From assembly GCF_027460065.1 (NCBI RefSeq), contig NZ_JAPYZZ010000002.1, positions 309,902 to 373,901 of the forward strand: 64,000 nt of DNA, in the 5' to 3' direction. Numbering within the stretch: position 1 is the stretch's first letter; each line of letters opens with the position of its first letter. Source of the DNA: Martinezella rhizogenes. GTDB lineage: Bacteria; Pseudomonadota; Alphaproteobacteria; Rhizobiales; Rhizobiaceae. Positions 45,936-54,488 of this stretch are shown here, piece by piece. The notes beneath the pieces are model-generated. The model did not search any database and was not told the origin of the DNA. It was given only the letters and a program-made list of their open reading frames with translations. A program made the position numbers and the translations under genes.

Positions 45936-45999
45936 GATAAGGTTCCTCCCTTTTTCGCCGGCGCAGAGTGCACCGGTTATCTTGCATGGGGCATCACGG

Positions 46000-47127
46000 C
46001 TAGTAGACCACGACGCCGCGGATCGATTCACCCTTGTGCATCAGCTCGAAGCCCTTGTTGATGTCTTCGAGCGGCATGGTGTGGGTGATCATCGGGTCGA
46101 TCTGGATCTTGCCTTCCATGTACCAGTCGACGATCTTCGGCACATCCGTGCGGCCGCGCGCGCCGCCGAAGGCGGTGCCCATCCAGTTGCGGCCGGTGAC
46201 CAGCTGGAACGGACGGGTGGAGATTTCCTGGCCGGCGCCGGCAACGCCGATGATGACCGACTTGCCCCAGCCGCGATGCGAGGCTTCCAGCGCCTGACGC
46301 ATGACCTTGGTATTGCCGGTGCAATCGAACGTGTAGTCCGCGCCGCCGATCAGGTCACCGTTCCGCTTCGTCATGTTGACGAGATAGGGCACGATGTCGT
46401 CGCCGACGTCCTTCGGGTTGACGAAGTGGGTCATGCCGAATTTTTCACCCCAGGCCTTACGATCCGGGTTGATATCGACGCCGATGATCATGTCCGCACC
46501 GGCAAGGCGCAGGCCCTGCAACACGTTCAAACCGATGCCGCCGAGACCGAAGACGATTGCGGTGGAGCCGATCTCCACCTTGGCGGTGTTGATGACGGCG
46601 CCGATACCGGTCGTCACGCCGCAGCCGATGTAGCAGACCTTGTCGAAGGGCGCGTCCGGGTTGATCTTGGCCAGCGCGATCTCCGGCAGGACGGTGAAGT
46701 TCGAGAAGGTCGAGCAACCCATATAGTGGTGGATCTTGTCCTTGCCGATCGAGAAGCGCGAGGTGCCGTCAGGCATCACGCCCTGGCCCTGGGTGGCGCG
46801 GATGGAGGTGCACAGATTGGTCTTGCGCGAGGTGCAGGAATAACACTCGCGGCATTCCGGCGTGTAGAGCGGAATGACGTGGTCGCCCTTCTTGACGGAG
46901 GTGACGCCGGGTCCGACATCAACGACGATGCCCGCGCCTTCATGGCCGAGGATTGCCGGGAAGAGGCCTTCCGGGTCAGCGCCAGAGAGGGTGAAATCGT
47001 CTGTGTGGCAGATGCCGGTGGCCTTGACCTCAACAAGCACTTCACCGGCGCGGGGACCTTCAAGCTGAACGGTCATGACCTCGAGCGGTTTTCCTGCCTG
47101 AATGGCAACGGCGGCACGGACATCCAT
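46000..47127 (-). CDS. frmA: S-(hydroxymethyl)glutathione dehydrogenase (class III alcohol dehydrogenase)
   Basis: A 375-residue zinc alcohol dehydrogenase. [15 protein letters not shown] (catalytic zinc), [15 protein letters not shown], the structural-zinc cluster [15 protein letters not shown] and [15 protein letters not shown] (NAD fold) match FrmA/AdhC. It oxidises the glutathione adduct of formaldehyde to S-formylglutathione. Located after an amino-acid transporter and Rieske oxygenase in the same orientation, implying that the pathway releases formaldehyde. A formylglutathione hydrolase gene is not in the window. Confidence 0.95.
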   Translation of the reverse strand: MDVRAAVAIQAGKPLEVMTVQLEGPRAGEVLVEVKATGICHTDDFTLSGADPEGLFPAILGHEGAGIVVDVGPGVTSVKKGDHVIPLYTPECRECYSCTSRKTNLCTSIRATQGQGVMPDGTSRFSIGKDKIHHYMGCSTFSNFTVLPEIALAKINPDAPFDKVCYIGCGVTTGIGAVINTAKVEIGSTAIVFGLGGIGLNVLQGLRLAGADMIIGVDINPDRKAWGEKFGMTHFVNPKDVGDDIVPYLVNMTKRNGDLIGGADYTFDCTGNTKVMRQALEASHRGWGKSVIIGVAGAGQEISTRPFQLVTGRNWMGTAFGGARGRTDVPKIVDWYMEGKIQIDPMITHTMPLEDINKGFELMHKGESIRGVVVY

Positions 47128-47271
47128 TTAAAATTTCCTTTTCATGTTTTCGTTCGAGGGGTGACAAGCAAGCGACAATGTTCGCTTGGCAATTCCGGCG
47201 GCGAGGCGGCCATGGTCAGCTTATCGGCAATCAGGCGAACCACGCGGCCGTCCCTCCGGCATCATATACTC

Positions 47272-47958
47272 TCAGCGCACCGCATGCCGCATCATATGTC
47301 TCTCGGCGATGCGGATGAGCATGACAAGAGTGAGATTGATGACAAGGTAGATCGCGCCAGCCAGGGCGAAGACTTCAAAAATCGCGAAGGTCTGGCTCAT
47401 CAGACGTTTTGCATATCCGGTGATCTCGAGAACCGTGATTGTCGAGGCAAGGCTCGTCCCCTTGACGACGAGGATAAGCTCATTGCCGTAAGCTGGCAGC
47501 GCCTGACGAATGGCGAGCGGGAATTCGATCCGGCGGAAGCGCAGAAATGGTGACATTCCGGTGGCTTTGGCCGCTTCCTTCAGACCCACGGGAACGGAGA
47601 GCAACCCGCCGCGCAGAATTTCGGATGTGTAGGCCGCCGTGTTCAGAGCCATGGCCATGACCGCACAGCGCGTGCCGTCGCTGACGATCCACCAGGTGAT
47701 CGCATTGTTTTTGATGAAGCCGAGCTGGCCGAGCCCGTAATAAAACAGGAACAGCTGCACCAGAAGCGGCGTCCCGCGAAAAACCATGCTGTAATATTTT
47801 GCAAATCCCGAAACGAAGCGGTTTTCGGACAGTCTCATCAAGGCAAGGCCAAGACCGAGGTTGAAACCGATCGCGACGGATATCACGGTTATTGCCGCCG
47901 TTGTCGAAAGACCTTTTAATAGGAATGGCAACGATGTTTCCCAAAATTCGATATCCAT
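47272..47958 (-). CDS. Polar amino acid ABC permease (HisM-like)
   Basis: A 228-residue membrane permease of the His/Glu/Gln/Arg/opine family (MDIEFWETSLPFLLKGLSTT). The RGTPLLVQLFLFYYGLG stretch and the EAA loop KEAAKATGMSPFLRFRRIEFP are intact. It pairs with the permease 4 bases upstream. Opine and polar-amine transporters in Agrobacterium belong to this family. Confidence 0.9.
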   Translation of the reverse strand: MDIEFWETSLPFLLKGLSTTAAITVISVAIGFNLGLGLALMRLSENRFVSGFAKYYSMVFRGTPLLVQLFLFYYGLGQLGFIKNNAITWWIVSDGTRCAVMAMALNTAAYTSEILRGGLLSVPVGLKEAAKATGMSPFLRFRRIEFPLAIRQALPAYGNELILVVKGTSLASTITVLEITGYAKRLMSQTFAIFEVFALAGAIYLVINLTLVMLIRIAERHMMRHAVR

Positions 47959-47962
47959 CGCG

Positions 47963-48670
47963 TTATGTCCTTGCCCTAAGTCTCACCAGACGCTCCACCC
48001 TGTCAAAGCCGGCCTGGCTGACCAGGGTGATCGCGAAGTAGACGGAAGCTGCGATAAGGAAAAAAATCAGCGGATTACGCGTGCTGCCGGCACCAACGGA
48101 GGCGGTACGCATCAATTCCTGCAACCCGACGACCGAGACCAGCGCCGTGTCTTTGATGGTTGTTTGCCAGACATTATTCATGCCGGGGATGGCGATGCGC
48201 AGCATTTGCGGCAGGATGATCCGCCTGAAGATGCGGCGCCCGGGAATTCCCAAGGCCCGCGCCGCCTCGATATGTCCTGCCGGGATGGAGGCCAGTGCGC
48301 CCCTGATGACCTCGGTCGAATAGGCGCCCGAGATCGTTCCGACGGCAACTACGGCGATGATGAAGGCGTATCCGCTGTCGGCAAGAGCCGCATATCCGAA
48401 CGCCGTGGCAACCTGCGTGACGAATTCCACCGAGGAAAAGAACAGCAGATAGATGATCAGCAGTTCAGGCACGCCGCGCACGAGCGAAGTATAGGCGTCC
48501 ACCACAAGCGTCAGCGGAAATATCCGCGCCCACTTGATAACCCCGCACAAGGTCCCGAGCAGCGCACCGACAACGATGCTCACCGTGCCGACGGCAATGG
48601 TTATCGCCGCGCCCTGCAGAATGGCCCTTATCCACCCACCCTGCCAAACCAGCATCAGACTAGACTCCAT
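47963..48670 (-). CDS. Polar amino acid ABC permease (HisQ-like)
   Basis: A 235-residue permease starting at ATG 48670 (MESSLMLVWQGGWIRAILQG); the longer reading to 48718 is not homologous. RGVPELLIIYLLFFSS and IEAARALGIPGRRIFRRIILP are the conserved loops. It follows the binding-protein gene after a strong hairpin. Confidence 0.9.
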   Translation of the reverse strand: MESSLMLVWQGGWIRAILQGAAITIAVGTVSIVVGALLGTLCGVIKWARIFPLTLVVDAYTSLVRGVPELLIIYLLFFSSVEFVTQVATAFGYAALADSGYAFIIAVVAVGTISGAYSTEVIRGALASIPAGHIEAARALGIPGRRIFRRIILPQMLRIAIPGMNNVWQTTIKDTALVSVVGLQELMRTASVGAGSTRNPLIFFLIAASVYFAITLVSQAGFDRVERLVRLRART

Positions 48671-48775
48671 GAGACCTGCCCCCAAGTTTTGCTGGTTCTT
48701 CCAGCACCTTGCCGGCACCGGACATCTTCAGCATTTTCGACCGTACAAACCCTTAGAGCTTGCGATGGAACGATC

Positions 48776-48802
48776 GCCCCGCACTCCGGTGGAGAGCGGG
48801 GC
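48776..48802 (-). terminator. Intercistronic stem-loop after the binding-protein gene
   Basis: Arms GCCCCGC and GCGGGGC enclose an inner CTCC/GGAG pair, giving an 11-bp interrupted stem with a 3-base loop. It sits between the binding-protein stop and the first permease, six bases after the stop. It probably sets differential expression. Confidence 0.65.
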
Positions 48803-48808
48803 AGACAC

Positions 48809-49603
48809 TTAGTTGCAAGGTCGGGAGATATCCATTTTGAACCATTTCTGGCTCGACTTTCCAATCGATCCATCGGCAACGAGGTCGCAGAGGGCCTTGT
48901 CGATCTTTGCTTTCAGTTCAACGTTATCTTTGGCGATGCCGACACCGATGCCTTCACCGAGGGTGGAATCGAATTTGCTCTGAACCTTCACGTCGACAAA
49001 CTGAAAGTCCTTGCCTTCAGGCTTAGCCAGAAAATCCTGCAGTGCGGAGGCATCGGCAAATGCCGCCTCGATGCGGCCGCTTGCGAGATCGATCTGCATG
49101 TTGTCGAGCGTGTCATAGGTCTTGAGATTGGCTCCGGGGATCCGCTTTTCGACAAAGTGGGCGTGTGTCGTGCCAGTCTGCACACCGATGGTTTTCCCAT
49201 CAAGGCCCTTCAGCAAGGCGTCGATGTCCTTGATGCCGGCGAGATCCGAGGTCTTCGGGACCAGAAACATGTTCGCCAGTTCGGCATAGCCGACCGAAAA
49301 ATTGATTTCCTTTTTCCGATCCTGGGTAATCGACATCCCGGAAATGATGATGTCGAAGCGTTTCGCCTTGAGGGCCGGTATCAGCCCATCGAAGGCCTGC
49401 ACGACGAAGCGACATTTCATGGCGAGTTTCGTGCATAGCAGATTGCCGACATCCGCATCAAAACCGGTCACCTTGCCGGCGGAATCGGCCATGCTCCACG
49501 GCGGATAGGCGCCTTCGGTGCCGATCGACAATTCGCCCTCTGCGGCATGGGCCGTGCTGACGCCGGCAAGAAGCAGGGCAAGAGACAAAACTTTCAAATT
49601 CAT
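48809..49603 (-). CDS. Polar amino acid ABC substrate-binding protein
   Basis: A 264-residue family 3 binding protein (HisJ/ArgT/OccT class). Start ATG 49603 (MNLKVLSLALLLAGVSTAHA, Sec signal cut near residue 20) follows GGGGAA; the frame is open further upstream but overlaps the preceding gene. GTEGAYPPWSMADSAGKVTG and FDIIISGMSITQDRKKEINF match the ligand-binding lobes. Three cysteines and a C-terminal RPCN are seen. The ligand is likely a basic or methylated amino acid. Confidence 0.9.
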   Translation of the reverse strand: MNLKVLSLALLLAGVSTAHAAEGELSIGTEGAYPPWSMADSAGKVTGFDADVGNLLCTKLAMKCRFVVQAFDGLIPALKAKRFDIIISGMSITQDRKKEINFSVGYAELANMFLVPKTSDLAGIKDIDALLKGLDGKTIGVQTGTTHAHFVEKRIPGANLKTYDTLDNMQIDLASGRIEAAFADASALQDFLAKPEGKDFQFVDVKVQSKFDSTLGEGIGVGIAKDNVELKAKIDKALCDLVADGSIGKSSQKWFKMDISRPCN

Positions 49604-49677
49604 AACGCGAGTTCCCCTATTGGTTATTTGTTGCGTTTCAGGTGCCGGACGCCGTCCGACAGAAAATCGGCGGCAGC

Positions 49678-51654
49678 TCATAAAGTCCGCGACAGGAACT
49701 GACGCAGTCGTTCCGATCGCGGATTGCTGAACAATTCCGCAGGCGTACTCTCTTCCTCCACCTTTCCCTGGTGCAGGAACAGAATCTTGTGCGATACCTC
49801 GCGCGCAAACTGCATTTCATGCGTGACGAGGATCATGGTGTTGCCCTCTTCCGCCAGCTGGCGGATCACCCGCAGGACTTCACCCACGAGTTCCGGGTCG
49901 AGAGCCGATGTCGGCTCATCGCAGAGGATGACTTTCGGCCGCATTGCCAGCGTTCTGGCAATGGCGGCGCGTTGCTGCTGGCCGCCGGAGAGCTGACCGG
50001 GATACTGGGCATGTTTTTCCGAAAGCCCGACCTTCTTCAGCAACTGATGGGCGTGTTCGATCGCATCCTGACGACGTTCACCCAGCACATGCACCGGCGC
50101 CTCGATGATGTTTTCAAGCACGGACATATGGGGCCAGAGATTGAAGTTCTGAAACACCATGCCTACGCGGGCGCGAATACGCTCGACCTGGCGCATGTCG
50201 GCGGGATGAGAGCGGCCGTTCCCTGCGCTCTTCATCCGTATTTCCTCACCATCGATGACGATCGTGCCGCTGCTGGGCTGCTCCAGCAGGTTTATGCAGC
50301 GCAGAAACGTGCTCTTGCCGGAGCCGGACGATCCGATCATCGAGACGACTTCGCCGGGGTCGGCGCTCAGCCCGACACCTGACAGCACCTCGTGCGTGCC
50401 GAAACTTTTATGCAGATCGCGAACCTCAACGGCTGGCCGTTCATGACGCTTGATGTTGACCGGGATCGCCGGCGGCCAGTTGATGACGGACGCAGGGGCG
50501 GCCGCTGTCGCGATTTCTCCCTCCCTATCCGGCGCGGCGACCGAGGCGAGCGCCGTCAGCGCGCGGTCGAAATACCGCAGGCTTGTTCCAAGACAGTTCT
50601 GCTGCCATTCGGGATCAACCGGAATGAAGGCTGTGCGCAGCGTCGTCTTGATTTTCCGGCCAAGCGGAGATTCGATATTTCCGAACAGATGCAGCCAGTT
50701 ATCCGCCTGCACGGCATCCATCACAACCCGGCCTTCAAGAGTTCCGCATTCGATCACGAGCGGCAGCACACGGCTGTTCGGCAGGGATTTGCGCACCGCT
50801 GCCGAGACATAACCCGTGGCGGTCGCGGCAATGCCGGTATCTGTCGTTGCACCCTCGCCGGTCATCACGACCGCCAGCGCATGCCCATAGGTTTTCCTGC
50901 CCCATTCCAGCCCGTCATGATCCTCTTCGGCGACACTGAGCAAAGCGGGATATCCGTAAGGTCCGGCACCGGTGTGCAGATCGAAGACGATGACATCGGA
51001 TGCACCGCTGACGAAGGTGTTCAAAACATCCCTGAGAGTGTGGTTCGACCACGTCGGACCGCTGCCGCCGTAAAATAGTCCGTCCGGACAGTCATATTGG
51101 CCTGCTTCAACGATTGCGGCGATGCCGGCATGACCACCGGCTGCGGCTTTAGCGTCTTTCAGTTTTTGATCGGCACGATCACGATCAGGCCCATCCCACT
51201 CGGCGCAGACAAACGCCTCTTGAAGCGCCGCATATCGCTCGTTTCGCGGAACGACGGCTTCCCAGTCAATGAAATTGCGGTTGAGATCGACATTGTCTTC
51301 GTTGACCCGACGGCTCCATGCCGTCCCCCAGGGGTTGATCAGGTGAATGATCACGACAGCCGTATCGGCGGCGAGGGGCAAAGGATTGTTCGCAGAGAGC
51401 CATTCGGCCTGGCATGCCGATCCGAATTGCCCCTCTACCCCGTGTGTGCCGGACAGGATGACAAGCTTTTTCGATGCATTGCGTTCGCCGAGATAGGCAA
51501 CATCGGTAAAAAGCGGCTCGCCGCCAGGGCCATGCAATGGATGTTTGTATTCAAACAGGGCAGCGCCGGACCGGCGTGCCGCGGAGAGAAAACGCTGTCG
51601 CAGCACATTATAGTCCACAGAATAAAGCTCAGGCTGCCTGATGTGGCGCATCAA
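49678..51654 (-). CDS. Fusion: DUF2817 (M14-like) peptidase domain plus amino-acid ABC ATPase
   Basis: A 658-residue single frame joining two proteins. Residues about 1-370 are a DUF2817 zinc-hydrolase domain with GTHGVEGQFG (His71, Glu74), FDLHTGAGPYG (His227) and IECGT (Glu302), as in M14-type aminoacylases or carboxypeptidases. A Pro/Ala-rich linker (370-405) follows. Residues about 406-658 are a HisP-like ATPase: Walker A GSSGSGKST (441-449), signature LSGGQQQ (555-561), Walker B VILCDEPTSALD. The linker has no in-frame ATG or GTG, so the ATPase has no separate start. It serves the adjacent two permeases and binding protein. Confidence 0.88.
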   Translation of the reverse strand: MMRHIRQPELYSVDYNVLRQRFLSAARRSGAALFEYKHPLHGPGGEPLFTDVAYLGERNASKKLVILSGTHGVEGQFGSACQAEWLSANNPLPLAADTAVVIIHLINPWGTAWSRRVNEDNVDLNRNFIDWEAVVPRNERYAALQEAFVCAEWDGPDRDRADQKLKDAKAAAGGHAGIAAIVEAGQYDCPDGLFYGGSGPTWSNHTLRDVLNTFVSGASDVIVFDLHTGAGPYGYPALLSVAEEDHDGLEWGRKTYGHALAVVMTGEGATTDTGIAATATGYVSAAVRKSLPNSRVLPLVIECGTLEGRVVMDAVQADNWLHLFGNIESPLGRKIKTTLRTAFIPVDPEWQQNCLGTSLRYFDRALTALASVAAPDREGEIATAAAPASVINWPPAIPVNIKRHERPAVEVRDLHKSFGTHEVLSGVGLSADPGEVVSMIGSSGSGKSTFLRCINLLEQPSSGTIVIDGEEIRMKSAGNGRSHPADMRQVERIRARVGMVFQNFNLWPHMSVLENIIEAPVHVLGERRQDAIEHAHQLLKKVGLSEKHAQYPGQLSGGQQQRAAIARTLAMRPKVILCDEPTSALDPELVGEVLRVIRQLAEEGNTMILVTHEMQFAREVSHKILFLHQGKVEEESTPAELFSNPRSERLRQFLSRTL

Positions 51655-51787
51655 GGATACTCCCGATTGATTGCAGAGGTCGGCTTTTGCCGTTCACCCG
51701 CTATGTTCCCGATTATTTTTTGTAATCTTCGCCTGGCTCCATGGGCCAAGCGAAGAACGTATTGCCAAAGCATTCCGGCGCTGGCGA

Positions 51788-52828
51788 TTATTCTGCGGCA
51801 GCGACCATGCTCACAGTCTCGCTTTCGATCATCTGCGAAAGTTTACGCCGGAACCGCAGGGGGCCAACGTCGATCTTCAGATCGAGGTTGGGGGTCTGCT
51901 TGTTGGCAATACCGTGATGAACCGCTTCCAGCACGATACGGTCCTCTTCGAACGCACCGCGAACGGAGGTTGCAAAACGCGCCGAAACATCCGGGTCATC
52001 GGGCGCGAAATTGCGCATCTGGAACCAGTAATATTTCGTGCGGTTCTCATCCACCGGCGTCATGAAGTTGTAGCTGTCCATCAGGAACGTATTGTCCGGC
52101 AATTCCCGGCCCTCGCCACCGGAACCGGACGGTGCAAAAATCGCCTTGATGATGGCGTTGCTGGGATAGCGGACCTCGTAATGCTGTTTGCGGTCGCACG
52201 TCCCTTCGAACTGCAGAAAGGGGGCGTAGAAAGGCGCGGGTTCCGAATCCAGCATCCACCGCCAGACCACCACGCCATCGCTTTTCACCGTAGTTTCCAG
52301 CGGCGTTTCTTCGCAGGCCGAACTGGCGAACGAACTCTGATGCACCCAGGCGACGTGGGACGGATCAAGCAGATTGTCCGTCATATAGAGATAATTGCAG
52401 TTGATCGTCATGGACTCGCCGCGATTGACGCCCCAAGACGGATCACCGAAATGCTCGACATGGAAAATCTCGGCGGGATCGGCTTTCGCAGCGTCACCCA
52501 TCCAGATCCAGACAAGACCGTAACGTTCTTCGACCGGATAGGACCGCACGCAGGCCACATGTGGAATACGCTCTGCCCCCGGCACGCGGGTGCAGGCGCC
52601 CGAACAGTCGAAGGTCAGGCCATGATAACCACATTCGACATCATCGCCCTTGATGCGCCCCATGGACAAGGGCAGCTTGCGATGGGGACAGGCATCTTCA
52701 AGGGCTGCCAGCTTTCCACTCTGCAGGCGATAAAGGACGATATTTTCGCCGAGCATCGTAACGGGTGTCAGGTCGCGGCCGACTTCATGATCCCATGTCG
52801 CGACGTACCAGGCATTCCTGAGAAACAT
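51788..52828 (-). CDS. Rieske non-heme iron oxygenase, VanA-like demethylase
   Basis: A 346-residue oxygenase alpha subunit. Start ATG 52828 (MFLRNAWYVATWDHEVG) follows AGGGGAAG; an upstream start adds 25 non-homologous residues. The Rieske ligands are Cys47-x-His49 and Cys66-x2-His69; the mononuclear iron site DNLLDPSHVAWVH gives His158 and His163 with a bridging Asp. VanA-type enzymes remove O- or N-methyl groups as formaldehyde. First gene of the minus-strand operon that also encodes an importer and formaldehyde oxidation. Confidence 0.9.
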   Translation of the reverse strand: MFLRNAWYVATWDHEVGRDLTPVTMLGENIVLYRLQSGKLAALEDACPHRKLPLSMGRIKGDDVECGYHGLTFDCSGACTRVPGAERIPHVACVRSYPVEERYGLVWIWMGDAAKADPAEIFHVEHFGDPSWGVNRGESMTINCNYLYMTDNLLDPSHVAWVHQSSFASSACEETPLETTVKSDGVVVWRWMLDSEPAPFYAPFLQFEGTCDRKQHYEVRYPSNAIIKAIFAPSGSGGEGRELPDNTFLMDSYNFMTPVDENRTKYYWFQMRNFAPDDPDVSARFATSVRGAFEEDRIVLEAVHHGIANKQTPNLDLKIDVGPLRFRRKLSQMIESETVSMVAAAE

Positions 52829-52910
52829 TTTTCTTCCCCTTATTCCAGCTTCCAGTGAGAGAAGTATTTTCTTTGTGGCGCTGGCCGACAAGCGGATTTC
52901 CATTGCGTTC

Positions 52911-52931
52911 TTGTTTAGAAAAACTTAACAA
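52911..52931. promoter_or_regulatory. 21-bp inverted repeat, candidate LysR box between Rieske and LysR genes
   Basis: Arms TTGTTTAG and CTTAACAA (7 of 8 complementary) flank AAAAA. It lies 83 bases before the Rieske start and 24 bases before the LysR start. It is nearly identical in arms and spacing to the repeat at 41328-41348. Confidence 0.65.
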
Positions 52932-52954
52932 AAGACAGAATCGGAGATACCGTC

Positions 52955-53881
52955 TTGGCCATGCCTCCCCTCCATGCCCTGCAAGCTTTTGAAGCCGTTG
53001 GAAGGTGCGGTACGATGAGGACCGCTGCAAAAGAGCTTGGCGTGACACCCAGCGCCATCAGCCAACAGGTCCGCAAGCTTGAGGATCATCTCGGCGTCAC
53101 GCTTCTTGAGCGCGTGGGACGCCGTGTGGAGTTGACGTCATGGGGCGTCCTTCTTCACAGGGAGGTCGCCAAGGGTTTCAACCAGCTTAACCATTCCGTC
53201 GATGTGCTTGAGCGGGCACGGAGCCAAACCGGCATTGTGCTCACCGCTCTCAGTTCGGTCGTCAACAAATGGATCGGCCGCAAGATCTTCGATTGGCAGG
53301 CTCTCCATCCTGAAGCCAACGTTCGCATTATCGGCAAGGACGATGAGCCTAGCCTCACGGGTGGGCAGAGCGATTTCCGCATAACCTATGGTAAGCGCGC
53401 AGAGGTGCACGCTCATTTCGCTCCTCTCTACACGGACTGGGTCGTTCCCGCCTGCTCACCGCGCCTGCTTGGAGGTCGAACCTTATTGACCGCAGCTGAA
53501 GTGCTTAAGTTTCCTCTGCTCAATATCGAGTGGGAATCCCACTACAGCCGACCGCCTCAATGGAGCCAGTGGGCGCAACTCGTTGGCGCGACCGTGAATG
53601 AGAGGCTCTCAAGTCTGTTTTTTGCGCTGTCGAGCAATGCAATCGACGCCGCTGTCAACGGACACGGCTTCGTTCTGGCTCAGGTTTCGATGATTGGGGA
53701 CGAGTTGGAGGCAGGCACACTCGTTGTGCCCTTCGATATCCGCCTTCCACTTCCCGAGAGTTATTATCTGGCGTGGGATCGCTCCGCATTTGAGAAACCC
53801 TATGGAAGAGAATTTCATATGTGGGTGATGGGGATAGCGAAAAAGCAATCCATCGCCTCTTCGCCAGAGGGTGGCGCATAA
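52955..53881 (+). CDS. LysR-family regulator (GcvA-like) of the demethylation cluster
   Basis: A 308-residue LysR protein: HALQAFEAVGRCGTMRTAAK, then ELGVTPSAISQQVRKLEDHL form the DNA-binding domain, and LTSWGVLLHREV the linker helix. GcvA-type effector domain. The TTG at 52955 has GGAG eight bases upstream; the ATG at 52961 is the alternative start (306 residues). Divergent from the Rieske operon, with the inverted repeat between, so it is the likely regulator of both operons carrying the repeat. Confidence 0.87.
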   Translation: MAMPPLHALQAFEAVGRCGTMRTAAKELGVTPSAISQQVRKLEDHLGVTLLERVGRRVELTSWGVLLHREVAKGFNQLNHSVDVLERARSQTGIVLTALSSVVNKWIGRKIFDWQALHPEANVRIIGKDDEPSLTGGQSDFRITYGKRAEVHAHFAPLYTDWVVPACSPRLLGGRTLLTAAEVLKFPLLNIEWESHYSRPPQWSQWAQLVGATVNERLSSLFFALSSNAIDAAVNGHGFVLAQVSMIGDELEAGTLVVPFDIRLPLPESYYLAWDRSAFEKPYGREFHMWVMGIAKKQSIASSPEGGA

Positions 53882-53904
53882 TCGCGCCAGTAGAAGCAGG
53901 CCGC

Positions 53905-54151
53905 GGGAAATTCGGTCGAGCGCCTCGGCGCACAAAATGTCGAACAGCCTTGCCTGCGCATCATCCAGCAACCGGGCGATTCCCTCACTGCCGCGGCTGC
54001 TGGTGCGTGAGATGGCTTCATCGCGGTAGTACCCGACGATCTTCCACCCTTGACGCTCCGCGAACTGGCGGCAAAGGTTGAATTGATCCTCAATCGACTG
54101 CGGGTTCTGGAGATCGGAGGAGTATCGGGCATAGAGGGCAACGTTCGGCAT
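53905..54151 (-). pseudogene. N-terminal fragment of a large serine recombinase
   Basis: From ATG 54151 the minus strand reads MPNVALYARYSSDLQNPQSI, then EDQFNLCRQFAERQGWKIVG and DAQARLFDILCAEALDRISR, matching the catalytic N-terminus of large serine recombinases (catalytic Ser in YARYSSD). Homology ends near 53908, inside the region beside the LysR stop, and the frame then runs into antisense LysR sequence. The DNA-binding part is absent, so it is inactive. Confidence 0.8.
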
Positions 54152-54166
54152 TGGAATTCCTGGCAT

Positions 54167-54488
54167 TTCAAAGGGGGAACGCCCTTTGCCAGCAACCAGG
54201 GACAGAAAGAAGTTGCACGTCCCATTATCCTGAGGAAAGCAGGAGGACTATACACTCCGGCATCACGCAAAATGCGCCGAAGTATTACCCCCTGCCTGAT
54301 ACCGCCAATCGACCATCAGTGGTGTGTGATCGAGGCTCTTGATAGGACACGAACCAGAAACCCGTCCGTCACATGCTTCAACCCTACTGACATCACAGAT
54401 GCTTCAACCCTTAGGTTGCAGGGCGCGACGCGAATGCAGCGTACGGACGCCAGTCCGCAGCCATTGCCGGACAGTTGGAGCGGCTTCC
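54167..54488. repeat. Intergenic scar with a 13-bp direct repeat
   Basis: This 320-base gap upstream of the recombinase fragment holds no gene. ATGCTTCAACCCT occurs at 54373-54385 and again at 54399-54411, a 26-base period. I do not know its function; it may be a remnant of recombinase recognition sequence or a chance tandem duplication. Confidence 0.4.

Noticed and set aside
45919..47553. A 544-residue plus-strand frame across frmA and a permease
   Set aside because: Spans two genuine minus-strand genes with perfect family motifs; no start signal or homology on the plus strand.
47861..49438. A 525-residue plus-strand frame across the transporter genes
   Set aside because: Shadow of two permeases and a binding protein; no domain recognised.
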